Part shown: positions 41,867-49,934 of the stretch, piece by piece | Numbering within the stretch: the stretch's first letter is position 1 | Layout: every line of letters starts with the position of its first letter | NCBI GenBank assembly: GCA_934693165.1 | Contig: CAKUUX010000012.1 | Span: 1-49,934, forward strand | Reading direction: 5' to 3' | DNA: 49,934 nucleotides | Source of the DNA: an uncultured Candidatus Melainabacteria bacterium | Lineage (GTDB): Bacteria; Cyanobacteriota; Vampirovibrionia; Gastranaerophilales; Gastranaerophilaceae | Translations under genes and position numbers: made by a program | The notes under the pieces: generated by a model | The model's input: the letters and a program-made list of their open reading frames with translations, nothing else | The model's database searches: none | What the model was told of the DNA's origin: nothing

Positions 41867-41900
41867 AAGGCGATTTTGAACTAAAGTTCAAAATCGCCTT
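41867..41900. terminator. Long-stem intrinsic terminator
   Basis: AAGGCGATTTTGAACT (41867-41882) and AGTTCAAAATCGCCTT (41885-41900) form a perfect 16-bp inverted repeat with a tiny loop. It ends the minus-strand gene at 41940 and could equally end a plus-strand transcript from the GC-rich element. Confidence 0.85.
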
Positions 41901-41939
41901 ATTCTTATTCTAAGCCTTATTCAATATCAATTTCTAACC

Positions 41940-42398
41940 TTAAGCCATCATATCAAGAATTTCTTGTTTTTCTTTTTGTTTAGCTTCTGCTGCAGGTTGT
42001 ACATTTGTATTGTTATCTGGTAAAACTGTCTTACCTACTTTTGTTTTTGGATTTACAACTTTTTTAATAACATTGATTAAATCTTGAGGTTCTAGTTTAC
42101 CTGTTGTTGATTTAAATACGTATCCTTTACCTTTGTCTTTAGAATTTTTGATTGAGTAATTATTTACATCATAAGGTCCAAATCCACGAGATGAAGATTT
42201 TTTCTCTTTAGAAATTTCTACAACATCATCTGGTGAAACTTTTGAAAGATTTGTCAAAGCTTCTTTGAATTCTGCCATTTGCGCAGTATTCATTTTATTT
42301 ACAACTTTTGTTGTTACATCATTATTTTTTAATCTAGCTTGAAAGCTTGGAGTTGCCACATTTGGGGTTGTATTAACGTTCACTTTGTTTACCTCCAT
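41940..42398 (-). CDS. Hypothetical basic soluble protein
   Basis: 152 residues, unrecognised. MEVNKVNVNTTPNVATPSFQARL at the start is polar and probably unstructured; the middle has a helical segment (AQMAEFKEALTNLSKVS) and a Ser/Lys-rich stretch around SSSRGFGPYDV. A helix-turn segment LEPQDLINVIKKVV and a Gln/Lys tail follow. No signal peptide or membrane segment. AAATGGAGG overlaps the start. Starts of the form MxVNxVxxxxxPxFxA recur in what I take to be proteins of this lineage, an impression I could not check. Confidence 0.65.
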   Translation of the reverse strand: MEVNKVNVNTTPNVATPSFQARLKNNDVTTKVVNKMNTAQMAEFKEALTNLSKVSPDDVVEISKEKKSSSRGFGPYDVNNYSIKNSKDKGKGYVFKSTTGKLEPQDLINVIKKVVNPKTKVGKTVLPDNNTNVQPAAEAKQKEKQEILDMMA

Positions 42399-42488
42399 TT
42401 TCTAATCCCTACCAATATGTCTGTATATATAATACACGTAAAAAATAAATTTGCTGTTTTAAAATTTATCATTTTACATTTTTTAACA

Positions 42489-42523
42489 AAAGACCTAGCA
42501 TTATATTTAAACGCTAGGTCTTT
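42489..42523 (-). terminator. Hairpin terminator after nifS
   Basis: AAAGACCTAGC (42489-42499) pairs with GCTAGGTCTTT (42513-42523), an 11-bp perfect stem with a 13-nt loop. On the minus strand it runs into TTTTGTTAAAAA. It is 18 nt past the nifS stop. Confidence 0.8.
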
Positions 42524-42540
42524 GAATATTTTTATTAAAT

Positions 42541-43740
42541 TTATTTTGAATTTTTCAATGCCATAATTTCATCTTGGTATGGTGAAATACTATTCAACTT
42601 TTCAATAATAGGTGGCATTTTTGCAATAACATAATCTATATCATCTTCTGTAGTAAATCTACTCAAAGAAAATCTAATTGAGCCGTGTAAGGCTGTAAAT
42701 GGTGTACCCATAGCTCTTAATACATGGCTTGGTTCAAGAGAACCTGAAGTACAAGCGCTACCTGAGCTTGCACAAATACCAACGTCAGACAAATGTAATA
42801 AAATCAATTCGCCTTCAATATACTCAAAACCAATATTTGAAGTATTTGGAACTCTATTTGCAATACCAGTGTTCAATTTTGCATTACAGATATTCTTAAC
42901 CAAAGAAGTTTCCAATTTATCTCTTAATCTTTTAATTTCAGTAGATTCAAAGCCTAAACTTTCTTTGGCAAGTTTTGCAGCTTCTGCAATACCAACAATA
43001 TATGGAACATTTTCTGTACCAGCTCTTTTTCCTCTTTCTTGGTGACCACCAATAATTAGAGGATTAAGCATTGTACCAGCTTTAACATACAATGCACCAA
43101 CACCTTTTGGAGCATGGAATTTATGACCTGAAACAGATAGCATATCAATATTTGCTTTTTGAACATCAATGTCAATTTTGCCTGCAACTTGAACAGCGTC
43201 CACAAATAATTTTGTATTAGGATTTTTGTCTTTTACAATTTTACTAATTTTTTCAACTGGGAAAATAACACCAGTTTCATTATTAGCCCACATTGTAGCA
43301 ACTAAAGCTGTTTCTTCATCAACCTTTGAGCTTAATTCTTCTAAATCAAGTTCACCGTTTGAGTTAACGCCAATATAATCAACTCTATAGCCTTGCTTTT
43401 CATAATATTTAAACACATTCAAAACACAAGGGTGTTCAACTTTTGTTGTAATAATATGTTTCTTAGATTTATCAGCACTTAAAAACCCTCGGATAGCCGT
43501 ATTTGCGCCCTCAGAGCCACAAGATGTAAAGATAATTTCATTAGCAGATTTTGCGTTAAAGAAATCTCTCATTGTTTCTCTTGCATCTTTTATAGCGTTA
43601 GAAGCTTTTCTACTAAAATCATACATACTAGATGGGTTTGCATATTCTTCGCAGAAGAAAGGTAGCATTTTTTCTAGTACTTTTTCATCTACCTTTGTTG
43701 TCGCATTATTATCCAAATATATTAAATTATTGTTCAACAT
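42541..43740 (-). CDS. nifS: Cysteine desulfurase (NifS/IscS type)
   Basis: 399 residues. YLDNNATTKVDEKV at the start, HPCVLNVFKYYEKQG with the conserved His, SGHKFHAPKGVGALY with the PLP-binding Lys, and ASSGSACTSGS with the catalytic Cys are diagnostic of class I desulfurases. The C-terminal RFSLSRFTTEDDID is usual. It supplies sulfur for Fe-S cluster assembly on NifU, whose gene overlaps it by 14 nt upstream. In this operon it is a general Fe-S system, not proof of nitrogen fixation. Confidence 0.97.
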   Translation of the reverse strand: MLNNNLIYLDNNATTKVDEKVLEKMLPFFCEEYANPSSMYDFSRKASNAIKDARETMRDFFNAKSANEIIFTSCGSEGANTAIRGFLSADKSKKHIITTKVEHPCVLNVFKYYEKQGYRVDYIGVNSNGELDLEELSSKVDEETALVATMWANNETGVIFPVEKISKIVKDKNPNTKLFVDAVQVAGKIDIDVQKANIDMLSVSGHKFHAPKGVGALYVKAGTMLNPLIIGGHQERGKRAGTENVPYIVGIAEAAKLAKESLGFESTEIKRLRDKLETSLVKNICNAKLNTGIANRVPNTSNIGFEYIEGELILLHLSDVGICASSGSACTSGSLEPSHVLRAMGTPFTALHGSIRFSLSRFTTEDDIDYVIAKMPPIIEKLNSISPYQDEIMALKNSK

Positions 43741-44572
43741 TTATAACCTCTATTTCACTATCAATTGAGTCTTTTAATGTTTGTTCTACAAAAGCTTTTA
43801 AAGTTAATATTGAATTTCTACATTGTGAACATCTACCGTGTAGCTTTACGTAAACTTTATTACCGTCGATATCAACAAGTTCAATATCTCCACCGTCTTT
43901 TTGTAATTCTGGAGCAATTTGAGATTCAATAATTTTATTAATTTTCAAAATCTTTTGCGCAGAAGACATAGCTGGTTTTTCTTTTTTAGCTTTTTCTTCC
44001 TTGTGAAGATAAGTGTTAATTATATCTTGAATAGCGCCTTTACATCTACCACAAGCGCCACCTGCTTTTGTATAATTTGTAACTTCTTCAAGTGTTTTTA
44101 AATTATTTTCTTTTATAGCGTTCCAAATTTGTTTTTCTGTAACGCCAAAACAAGTACAAACAATTTTATCAGTTGTTTGTGATTCTTTATCATCAAACAT
44201 TTTATCATCATGATAATAATTCTTTAATGCATCTTCAAGAGCCTCATGTCCCATAACCGAACAGTGCATTTTTTCTGGAGGTAATCCCCCTAAAGCATCA
44301 GCAATATCTTTGTTAGTTAATTTTTTAACTTCTTCAAGAGGTTTGCCAATAATCATTTCTGTCATCATTGATGAACTTGCTACTGCAGAACCACAACCAA
44401 AAGTTTGAAATTTTGCATCTGTAACAATACCGTTTTCTATTTTCAAATATATTTTCAATGCATCACCACAAGCCAATGAACCAGCTTCGCCAATAGCATC
44501 TGCGTTGTCGATTTTTCCCACATTTCTTGGGTTTCTATAATGATCTAAAACTTCTTCTGTATAATCCCACAT
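43727..44572 (-). CDS. nifU: Fe-S cluster scaffold NifU, three-domain form
   Basis: 281 residues, full NifU. The N-terminal IscU-like domain has C35 (LACGDALKI), C60 (FGCGSAV) and C104 (MHCSVMG). The central BFD-like domain has VCTCFGV and AGGACGRCKGAI for a permanent [2Fe-2S]. The C-terminal Nfu domain has GRCSQCRNS. Clusters are built with sulfur from NifS. This three-domain NIF-type scaffold occurs in diazotrophs and in some anaerobes and epsilon-proteobacteria. No nif structural genes are nearby. Confidence 0.97.
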   Translation of the reverse strand: MWDYTEEVLDHYRNPRNVGKIDNADAIGEAGSLACGDALKIYLKIENGIVTDAKFQTFGCGSAVASSSMMTEMIIGKPLEEVKKLTNKDIADALGGLPPEKMHCSVMGHEALEDALKNYYHDDKMFDDKESQTTDKIVCTCFGVTEKQIWNAIKENNLKTLEEVTNYTKAGGACGRCKGAIQDIINTYLHKEEKAKKEKPAMSSAQKILKINKIIESQIAPELQKDGGDIELVDIDGNKVYVKLHGRCSQCRNSILTLKAFVEQTLKDSIDSEIEVINVEQ

Positions 44573-44650
44573 AATTTTTCACCTTATATTTCTTTGCATA
44601 TATATTTTAACGCAAAAATAATAAAGTGAATAAGTAAATAAGAGAATGTT

Positions 44651-45718
44651 TTAGTTTTCTTTAACTACTTTATGTAGCCCTTTTGGCTTATCTACATTTC
44701 TGCCTAAAAGTAGTGCCATTTCTAATGCAAGCATTTGAATAATAACAGCATTTGAAAACATTCTCATAGTTGCATCATCATTATCAATAGTAATATTTAA
44801 ATTTGGAACAATATTCTCGTGAGAACGACCAATAATATAAATTGGTGGATTATAATCTTTTTTGATTTTTTCCAAATTCTTCATTGCAGTGTATGAAACG
44901 CCTGAGGCAGAAACATAAACAAGAGAACAAGAGTTGTTCAAAACTGCAACGTGACCATGCATAAATTCACCAAGAATATTTGCATTAATATTCAAATAAG
45001 ATGTTTCTTTAATTTTTAAAGAAGCTTCTTTTGCTAATGCATAAGAAATTCCATCTGCAGTAATTACAATATTTTTCTTTCTTTTTAAAAGTTTTGCAAG
45101 TTGAACAACTTTCTTTCTAAATTCAAATGTTTCTTCAATAACACTCGGCAAAGTTCTTACAACTTTTAATCTTTCAGAAACATCAGCTCCATGTTTTTGT
45201 GCAAATTTTAAAGTCAATAAATACACGCATAGCATTTGAGCTGTAAAAGATTTTGTAGCAGCAATACTTTTTTCTTCCCCTGCATGGCAATCGACTTTGT
45301 AATCAGAAATTTCCCAAATTGATGAATACTCTTTATTTGTAATACACATTATAGGCATATCAAGTTGTTTAGCTCTTTTTGCCGCTCTTAATGTGTCACT
45401 TGTTTCACCAGATTGAGTAATGAAAATATAAAGCAAGCCTTCATCAGAAGGAACTTTTGGTTTTAATAGAAATTCGCTCGAATAAATAGCTCTTGCTTCC
45501 ATATCTGCAACTTGTCCGAACAAATCTGCACCATAACGTGCACAATGATATGAAGAACCACTTGCAACAAGAACAATTTTCTTTATATTATCAGGAACTT
45601 CAAGCGTTATTTCATTATTATCAGTTAAAAAACTTTTCAATATTTTTGATAAAATCAAAGGTTGTTGATGGATTTCTTTTTCCATCGAAGTTTTTTTTCT
45701 AAGTAATAAGTTTTCCAT
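44651..45718 (-). CDS. SIS-domain sugar isomerase/aldolase-like protein (GlmS isomerase-half homologue)
   Basis: 355 residues. Two SIS domains: the first holds VLVASGSSYHCARYGADLFG and FITQSGETSDTLRAAKRAK, the second TADGISYALAKEASLKIKETSYLNINANILGEFMHG (core EASLKIKETSY). These match the isomerase half of glucosamine-6-phosphate synthase (C-terminal KGLHKVVKE also). The glutaminase domain is absent, so it is probably a sugar-phosphate isomerase/deaminase such as an AgaS- or FrlB-type. The start is 4 nt after the gatB stop. Confidence 0.9.
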   Translation of the reverse strand: MENLLLRKKTSMEKEIHQQPLILSKILKSFLTDNNEITLEVPDNIKKIVLVASGSSYHCARYGADLFGQVADMEARAIYSSEFLLKPKVPSDEGLLYIFITQSGETSDTLRAAKRAKQLDMPIMCITNKEYSSIWEISDYKVDCHAGEEKSIAATKSFTAQMLCVYLLTLKFAQKHGADVSERLKVVRTLPSVIEETFEFRKKVVQLAKLLKRKKNIVITADGISYALAKEASLKIKETSYLNINANILGEFMHGHVAVLNNSCSLVYVSASGVSYTAMKNLEKIKKDYNPPIYIIGRSHENIVPNLNITIDNDDATMRMFSNAVIIQMLALEMALLLGRNVDKPKGLHKVVKEN

Positions 45719-45722
45719 TAAA

Positions 45723-47165
45723 TTATCCTAAAATTTCCTTTAATAATTGGTTAACTGTTTGAGGGTTAGCTCTACCTTTAGTTTCTTTCATTACTTGACC
45801 AACAAAGAAACCAAATAATTGGTTTTTACCACCCTTGTATGCTTCAACTTGGTTTGGATTTGCATCAACAATTTTTTGGCAAATTTCTTTAATTGCACCT
45901 GTATCAGTGATTTGACTTAAGCCTTTCTTTTCAACGATTGCAGAAGCTTTTTCACCATCTTTTAACATATCAATAATAATTTGTTTACCGATGTTGTTAG
46001 AAATTGTAGATTTTTCAATCAATGAAATTAATTCAACCAAGTTTTCTGGAGTTAATTTTGTTTCATTAATAGATAATTTTTGTTCTTTTAAATAAGCTGC
46101 AATTTCACCCATTAAAAAGTTTACAGCGATTTTTGGATTTGCACCCAATTCAAGAACTTTATCAAAGAACATAGCCAAATCCATTTGTTCAACGATAACT
46201 GAAGCATCATATTCGCTCAAACCTAAGCTCATATATCTTTCACGTTTTTGTTCAGGAAGTTCAGGCATTGTTTTTCTAACTTCTTCAACCCATTCTCTTG
46301 AAATTACAAGAGGCATTAAATCAGGTTCTGGGAAGTATCTGTAATCGTGAGCATCTTCTTTACCACGCATAGAACGAGTAACACCTGCATTATCATCCCA
46401 TAATCTTGTTTCTTGAACAACTTCTTCGCCATCTTCAACAAGTTCAATTTGTCTATCAATTTCGTATTCTAAAGCTCTTTCTAAAGCTTTGAATGAGTTT
46501 ACGTTTTTAATTTCAGCACGAGTACCGAATTTGTTAGAACCTTTTGGCATAATAGAAATGTTAGCATCACATCTCATAGAACCTTCTTCTAAGTTACCGT
46601 CACAAACGCCAACATATCTAACGATATTTCTTAATTCTTCCATATAAGCTCTAGCTTCTTGTGGAGATCTCATATCAGGTTCTGATACAATTTCTAAAAG
46701 TGGTGTGCCTGCTCTGTTTAAGTCTACTAAAGAATATGATGAACCTGCTAAACCATCAGCACCTGCGTGAACTAATTTACCAGCATCTTCTTCTAAGTGA
46801 GCTCTTGTAATACCAATCTTTTTACCGTTTACCATCAAGTAACCTTTTCCACAGATTGGTTCGTCATATTGTGAAATTTGATAACCTTTTGGAAGGTCAG
46901 CGTAGAAATATTGTTTTCTATCGAATTTACATTTTTCAGCGATTTCACAATTTAATGCTAAACCTGTTAAAATACCCATATTCACAACAGCTTTGTTTAA
47001 TACAGGTAAAACCCCTGGCATACCTAATGTAATAGGGCTGATTTGTGAATTTTGTTCACAACCAAATTCACATCCATCTGGTGCAAAGATTTTTGTCTTT
47101 GTTTTTAGTTGTGCGTGTACTTCTAACCCGATTACTACTTCATATTTATCTCTTAAATTTTCCAT
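45723..47165 (-). CDS. gatB: Aspartyl/glutamyl-tRNA amidotransferase subunit B
   Basis: 480 residues from ATG at 47165, which has GGAG 6 nt upstream; the TTG at 47177 lies within that ribosome site. YEVVIGLEVHAQLKTKTKIF, CDGNLEEGSMRCDANIS and YRYFPEPDLMPL are GatB signatures, and the C-terminal GatB/YqeY tail (GKNQLFGFFVGQVMKETKGRANPQTVNQLL; core FGFFVGQVMKETKGRANP) is complete. With GatA and GatC (not in the window) it makes Gln-tRNA or Asn-tRNA by transamidation. Confidence 0.97.
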   Translation of the reverse strand: MENLRDKYEVVIGLEVHAQLKTKTKIFAPDGCEFGCEQNSQISPITLGMPGVLPVLNKAVVNMGILTGLALNCEIAEKCKFDRKQYFYADLPKGYQISQYDEPICGKGYLMVNGKKIGITRAHLEEDAGKLVHAGADGLAGSSYSLVDLNRAGTPLLEIVSEPDMRSPQEARAYMEELRNIVRYVGVCDGNLEEGSMRCDANISIMPKGSNKFGTRAEIKNVNSFKALERALEYEIDRQIELVEDGEEVVQETRLWDDNAGVTRSMRGKEDAHDYRYFPEPDLMPLVISREWVEEVRKTMPELPEQKRERYMSLGLSEYDASVIVEQMDLAMFFDKVLELGANPKIAVNFLMGEIAAYLKEQKLSINETKLTPENLVELISLIEKSTISNNIGKQIIIDMLKDGEKASAIVEKKGLSQITDTGAIKEICQKIVDANPNQVEAYKGGKNQLFGFFVGQVMKETKGRANPQTVNQLLKEILG

Positions 47166-47205
47166 ACTTATCTCCAAATTTTTTCTTTTATTTTATCACA
47201 AAAAG

Positions 47206-48837
47206 TTATTTTTTATAAATATTAATAATCAAATTATCTTTTTTAATTTGTTTTTCAAACTTAAACACAGTCGAAATAAGCTTATGTAGCTGAACTATAG
47301 AAAAACTTTGCATTATATCTTCATACGAAGTATTAAAATAATCATCACTTGCAACATTTTCTAAAAATTTTTCGTAACTGTCACTATTTGTATTTTGATA
47401 GATTAGAAAAAGATTTCCGTTAGCAGGAACTTGCCCATACAAAACTCTCATTTTATCTACAGTATTTATAGGGTATTTTTTACTTACAAAATACAGTCTT
47501 AAAGCTTCTCTTTTATCTTTTGATAACATTCTTGGATTTATAACATTAGAAGAAACCAATTCTTTTTCTGTTGGTTCAGAAAAATCTGATTTTATATCCA
47601 AAATTACAACTTCTTTCCCTAAATATGAACTTAAATTATTAATCTTTGTCCAAGTAATAATGCCATCACCCTGACTTATATTAGTATTTAAAAAATCTGT
47701 AATTGATAAAATACCTTGTTTATTATTTTTAAAAGCAGAGTCTTCAAAAAGAAATAAATATGAAAGATTTAAACTCAAATATATAACAAATAAAAGAATT
47801 GATAATACATCTTTTTCTACCCCATTTGCTAACAAAATCAACATAATAGGAATAACAAGAATATATTCGCCAACTCCAAACGGAATACCAAGATATGCTT
47901 GCAAAAGAACTCTTATCGCAATATATAAAATACTTATAACAAACAGAACAATGTTAAATCTATCTTTTGAAAAAGATTTAATAATAAAATAAATAGCTAC
48001 AAAAACAGGAATAACAACAAATCCTAGAGTATAAAAATCCATCCCTGTAGAAACAGATTGAATATACGAATGTATGGTAACTTTTCCACCGATTTCGGCA
48101 AGAATTGGAGAAAAGAAGTTTTGGAGAAATACAATAACATTTCCCCAACTATTATTAATATACAAATATGTATTCATATAAGTTGCATAAGAATAAACAA
48201 TATATGCAAAATATGGAACTAGCACGCCTATAAACCATATACAAGATTTAAAAAAGGTTTTGTCTTCTCTTTTAAAAATCAAAAATGCCAAAATTTCTAA
48301 TAACACCAAAAATATTGTAAATACGGAAGTTAACACCATTCCTACAGAGGATACAACCCATAATGCATAACCTTTATCATCTTTTCTAATTTTTAAAAAT
48401 GAATAAAGATTTAGCATTACAAAAAAGAATATAAATGAAAACATTCCAACTTGTTGAGAATATGTGATTAAAAATGAATTAATTGCAAATAAAACCAAAC
48501 AAATATAGTTTTTAGGCTTTTCACACATAGAAAAAGCAAATAAACATGCGATTGTGCCAAAAATAATTGACAAAAATCTCAATACATAAGCCTCTGTTCC
48601 CAATAAATCACTCCACCACGAAAGAATAAGTGAATATAAAGAAAACACCAAGTTCCCATCAAGAAAATTCTGAAAAATTGCAGGAACCTGAAAAGAAGAA
48701 ATTTTATCAAAGATTTCCAACTCATTAAACAATAAACCTTGAGTATTATCTAAATAAAAAACTCTAAGCATGCAAACAGAAAGCATGAGAAAAATGAATA
48801 AAATCAGATTTAAAAATTTACTCAAAGAACTATTCAT
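47206..48837 (-). CDS. Multi-pass membrane glycosyltransferase-like protein (GT-C/ArnT-PMT type)
   Basis: 543 residues with about 11 membrane segments and a C-terminal soluble domain (about 380-543). The first loop carries FNELEIFDK, where GT-C enzymes such as ArnT and PMT carry their acidic D-E motif; the first acid here is Asn. The overall layout (long first loop, many helices, periplasmic tail) fits a lipid-linked sugar transferase. Target and donor are unknown, and the amino-acid match is by eye only. It is upstream of gatB on the same strand (40-nt gap). Confidence 0.75.
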   Translation of the reverse strand: MNSSLSKFLNLILFIFLMLSVCMLRVFYLDNTQGLLFNELEIFDKISSFQVPAIFQNFLDGNLVFSLYSLILSWWSDLLGTEAYVLRFLSIIFGTIACLFAFSMCEKPKNYICLVLFAINSFLITYSQQVGMFSFIFFFVMLNLYSFLKIRKDDKGYALWVVSSVGMVLTSVFTIFLVLLEILAFLIFKREDKTFFKSCIWFIGVLVPYFAYIVYSYATYMNTYLYINNSWGNVIVFLQNFFSPILAEIGGKVTIHSYIQSVSTGMDFYTLGFVVIPVFVAIYFIIKSFSKDRFNIVLFVISILYIAIRVLLQAYLGIPFGVGEYILVIPIMLILLANGVEKDVLSILLFVIYLSLNLSYLFLFEDSAFKNNKQGILSITDFLNTNISQGDGIITWTKINNLSSYLGKEVVILDIKSDFSEPTEKELVSSNVINPRMLSKDKREALRLYFVSKKYPINTVDKMRVLYGQVPANGNLFLIYQNTNSDSYEKFLENVASDDYFNTSYEDIMQSFSIVQLHKLISTVFKFEKQIKKDNLIINIYKK

Positions 48838-48986
48838 AACAAAGATTATAATACACTATAAACCGAACTTTTCCAATAGAAAAATTTTATTCCATGCAGA
48901 GTCCACCATATAGTTGATTTTTTGATAAAAGTCATTAAATAAATTCATGAATAATAGTATAATACTTCCATTAGAGAGGAAAAAAT

Positions 48987-49787
48987 ATGGGCTTAGCGGC
49001 TTCACAAGCGAGATTCTTGCAATGTACTGCAAGACAAACAAATGTAGAATATCAGGGTCAACAAATCAATAACGCTAGAACAATTTTGGCGAACAAATCG
49101 GCTAACGCATACAATGAAATGTTGACACTGAAAGTTCCAACTCCTCCAAGCCAAGCAGATTTTACAACTGTTCAATATGCTTTTAAAAATAATGGCACAA
49201 AATATTATTTAACAGCTGCACAATACAATGATTTGTATAATCAATTGAAAAACGTAACATCTTCTACAAATGGTTATGCAGGCGTAACAGATACAGAAAA
49301 TAAAACCGGTTCATATATTTACTCAACAGATGCACAAGGTAAGGTAACTCTTGGTAGCGAGTCATTTTTTGTAGTATTCCGTTCTGATGCTGGTTCAGAC
49401 TCTTCAACTTATCCAAAAAGTTTGAACAGTAATACAGAAGCCGTTTCTAACATTTGGTTAAGATCATCTGCTTATGACCCAACTCAAAGTGACAACATAG
49501 GTAAAGATTATAATAACAATGCTATTACTTTCTCTACAGAAGAAGTTGTAAATGAAGCTGAGTACGAAGATGCTTATAACCAATATAAATATGAACAATA
49601 TTTATATGAACAAGAAATTCAAAATATCAATGCTAAAACATCTGTAATTCTTCAACAAGATAAAGTTCTTGAATTACAATTAAAACAACTTGATACAGAA
49701 CAAACTGCATTAAAAACTGAATTAGAGGCTCTTGACAAGGTAATTGGCGACCACGTTGAAAACGAATTTAAAACATTTGGTGGCTAA
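48987..49787 (+). CDS. Lineage-type helical coiled-coil protein (MGLAASQARF family)
   Basis: 266 residues. MGLAASQARFLQCTARQTNVEYQGQQIN starts an N-terminal helix of about 50 residues (core NVEYQGQQINNAR). A middle part rich in Asn, Thr and Ser (80-170) follows, and a C-terminal coiled coil (about 190-255, LELQLKQLDTEQTALKTELEAL) ends FKTFGG. This design, helices at both ends around a variable middle, is reminiscent of flagellin and hook proteins, but no family is claimed. I associate this start with Gastranaerophilales-type genomes. AGAGAGGA precedes the ATG, and TATAAT is at 48958-48963. Confidence 0.8.
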   Translation: MGLAASQARFLQCTARQTNVEYQGQQINNARTILANKSANAYNEMLTLKVPTPPSQADFTTVQYAFKNNGTKYYLTAAQYNDLYNQLKNVTSSTNGYAGVTDTENKTGSYIYSTDAQGKVTLGSESFFVVFRSDAGSDSSTYPKSLNSNTEAVSNIWLRSSAYDPTQSDNIGKDYNNNAITFSTEEVVNEAEYEDAYNQYKYEQYLYEQEIQNINAKTSVILQQDKVLELQLKQLDTEQTALKTELEALDKVIGDHVENEFKTFGG

Positions 49788-49812
49788 TAATTAGCTCCTA
49801 CAAAAAGGAAAA

Positions 49813-49832
49813 GCCACCTTTTTTCAGGTGGC
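49813..49832 (-). terminator. Hairpin terminator, minus orientation
   Basis: GCCACCT (49813-49819) pairs with AGGTGGC (49826-49832). On the minus strand it is followed by TTTTCCTTTTT, so it would end a gene entering from the right edge. On the plus strand a T-rich tail appears only after about 12 nt. Confidence 0.6.
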
Positions 49833-49891
49833 AGACTAACACACTTTTTACACTTTTTTTGAATTTAACGAGGATATTAATTTAATTACCT

Positions 49892-49933
49892 TCACACGAG
49901 ATGAATTGTTTGTTTTCTAAAGCTTTGTTCTAT
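49892..49933 (-). CDS. Possible C-terminus of a gene entering from the right edge
   Basis: A minus-strand frame is open from the window edge to a stop at 49892 (last residues FRKQTIHLV), about 60 nt before the minus-oriented hairpin. Only 13 codons are visible, so no call on function can be made; it may be chance. Confidence 0.2.
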   Translation of the reverse strand: MEQSFRKQTIHLV

Positions 49934-49934
49934 C

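Noticed and set aside
42541..44572. Nitrogen fixation capability from nifU/nifS
   Set aside because: These act as a general Fe-S assembly pair in many non-fixing anaerobes, and no nifHDK is present here.
48936..48963. A sigma-28-like pattern (TAAATAAA ... GTATAAT) upstream of the gene at 48987
   Set aside because: GCCG is absent and the spacing is off by one; an ordinary TATAAT explains it.
1..49934. CRISPR arrays, insertion sequences, prophage or integrase genes
   Set aside because: No regularly spaced direct repeats, transposase or integrase motifs were seen on either strand.

Overview
The window is AT-rich and gene-dense. It looks like the chromosome of a flagellated, diderm, probably anaerobic bacterium. 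It opens with the 5' end of a 16S rRNA gene on the minus strand. P-ring and L-ring flagellar genes (flgI, flgH, flgA) imply an outer membrane. FliW/CsrA, full-length NifU with NifS, an NfnA-type flavoprotein with EtfAB, a split FlgJ and several lineage-restricted small proteins best fit a gut Gastranaerophilales/Melainabacteria-type (non-photosynthetic cyanobacterial) genome. This placement is an inference of moderate confidence; the visible 16S stub is too short to prove it.

Layout. 1-591: 16S 5' end, a long rrn leader and its promoter. 592-4512: a secreted protein, an orphan OppD-type ATPase, an unknown minus-strand gene and a GAF plus HD-GYP protein. 4604-8461 (minus): HAD phosphatase, TypA/BipA, DUF1015. 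8602-14140 (minus): a tightly overlapped run of DnaQ-type exonuclease, organophosphate MFS antiporter, Gmk, Nif3-like, an unknown protein and a MATE exporter. 14250-16698: thioredoxin, a glycine-zipper membrane protein, sigma-28 (FliA), a GC-rich non-coding island and a small acidic protein. 16848-22332 (plus): a nucleotide-sugar cluster with all four dTDP-rhamnose genes, a UDP-glucuronate decarboxylase and a second RmlA paralogue. 22514-24864 (plus): secreted TPR protein, FliW, CsrA and a second TPR-like protein. 24857-31941 (minus): QueC, DUF366, SPOR, PfkB kinase, NfnA-like flavoprotein, a 58-residue cysteine protein, EtfB, EtfA, PurA. 32067-40846 (minus): one flagellar operon running from a lytic transglycosylase through flgF, G, A, H, I, J, M, N, K to flgL, ended by a strong terminator. 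41022-49787: unknown proteins, NifU/NifS, a membrane glycosyltransferase, GatB, a SIS-domain protein and a lineage-type coiled-coil protein on the plus strand.

How the parts connect. Flagellar control is unusually complete here: sigma-28 (15194-16015), a FlgM-like anti-sigma factor (35435-35716), the FliW/CsrA translational switch and one sequence that closely matches a sigma-28 promoter (3081-3107). That promoter drives a HD-GYP protein whose metal-binding HD doublet and GYP loop are both lost, so it is probably a pseudo-enzyme receptor tied to motility. This is the most interesting signal in the window. Second is the NfnA-like/Cys-protein/EtfBA electron-transfer run that lacks NfnB. Third are GC-rich structured non-coding islands at about 16134-16345 and 41755-41840 that look foreign to the surrounding base composition.
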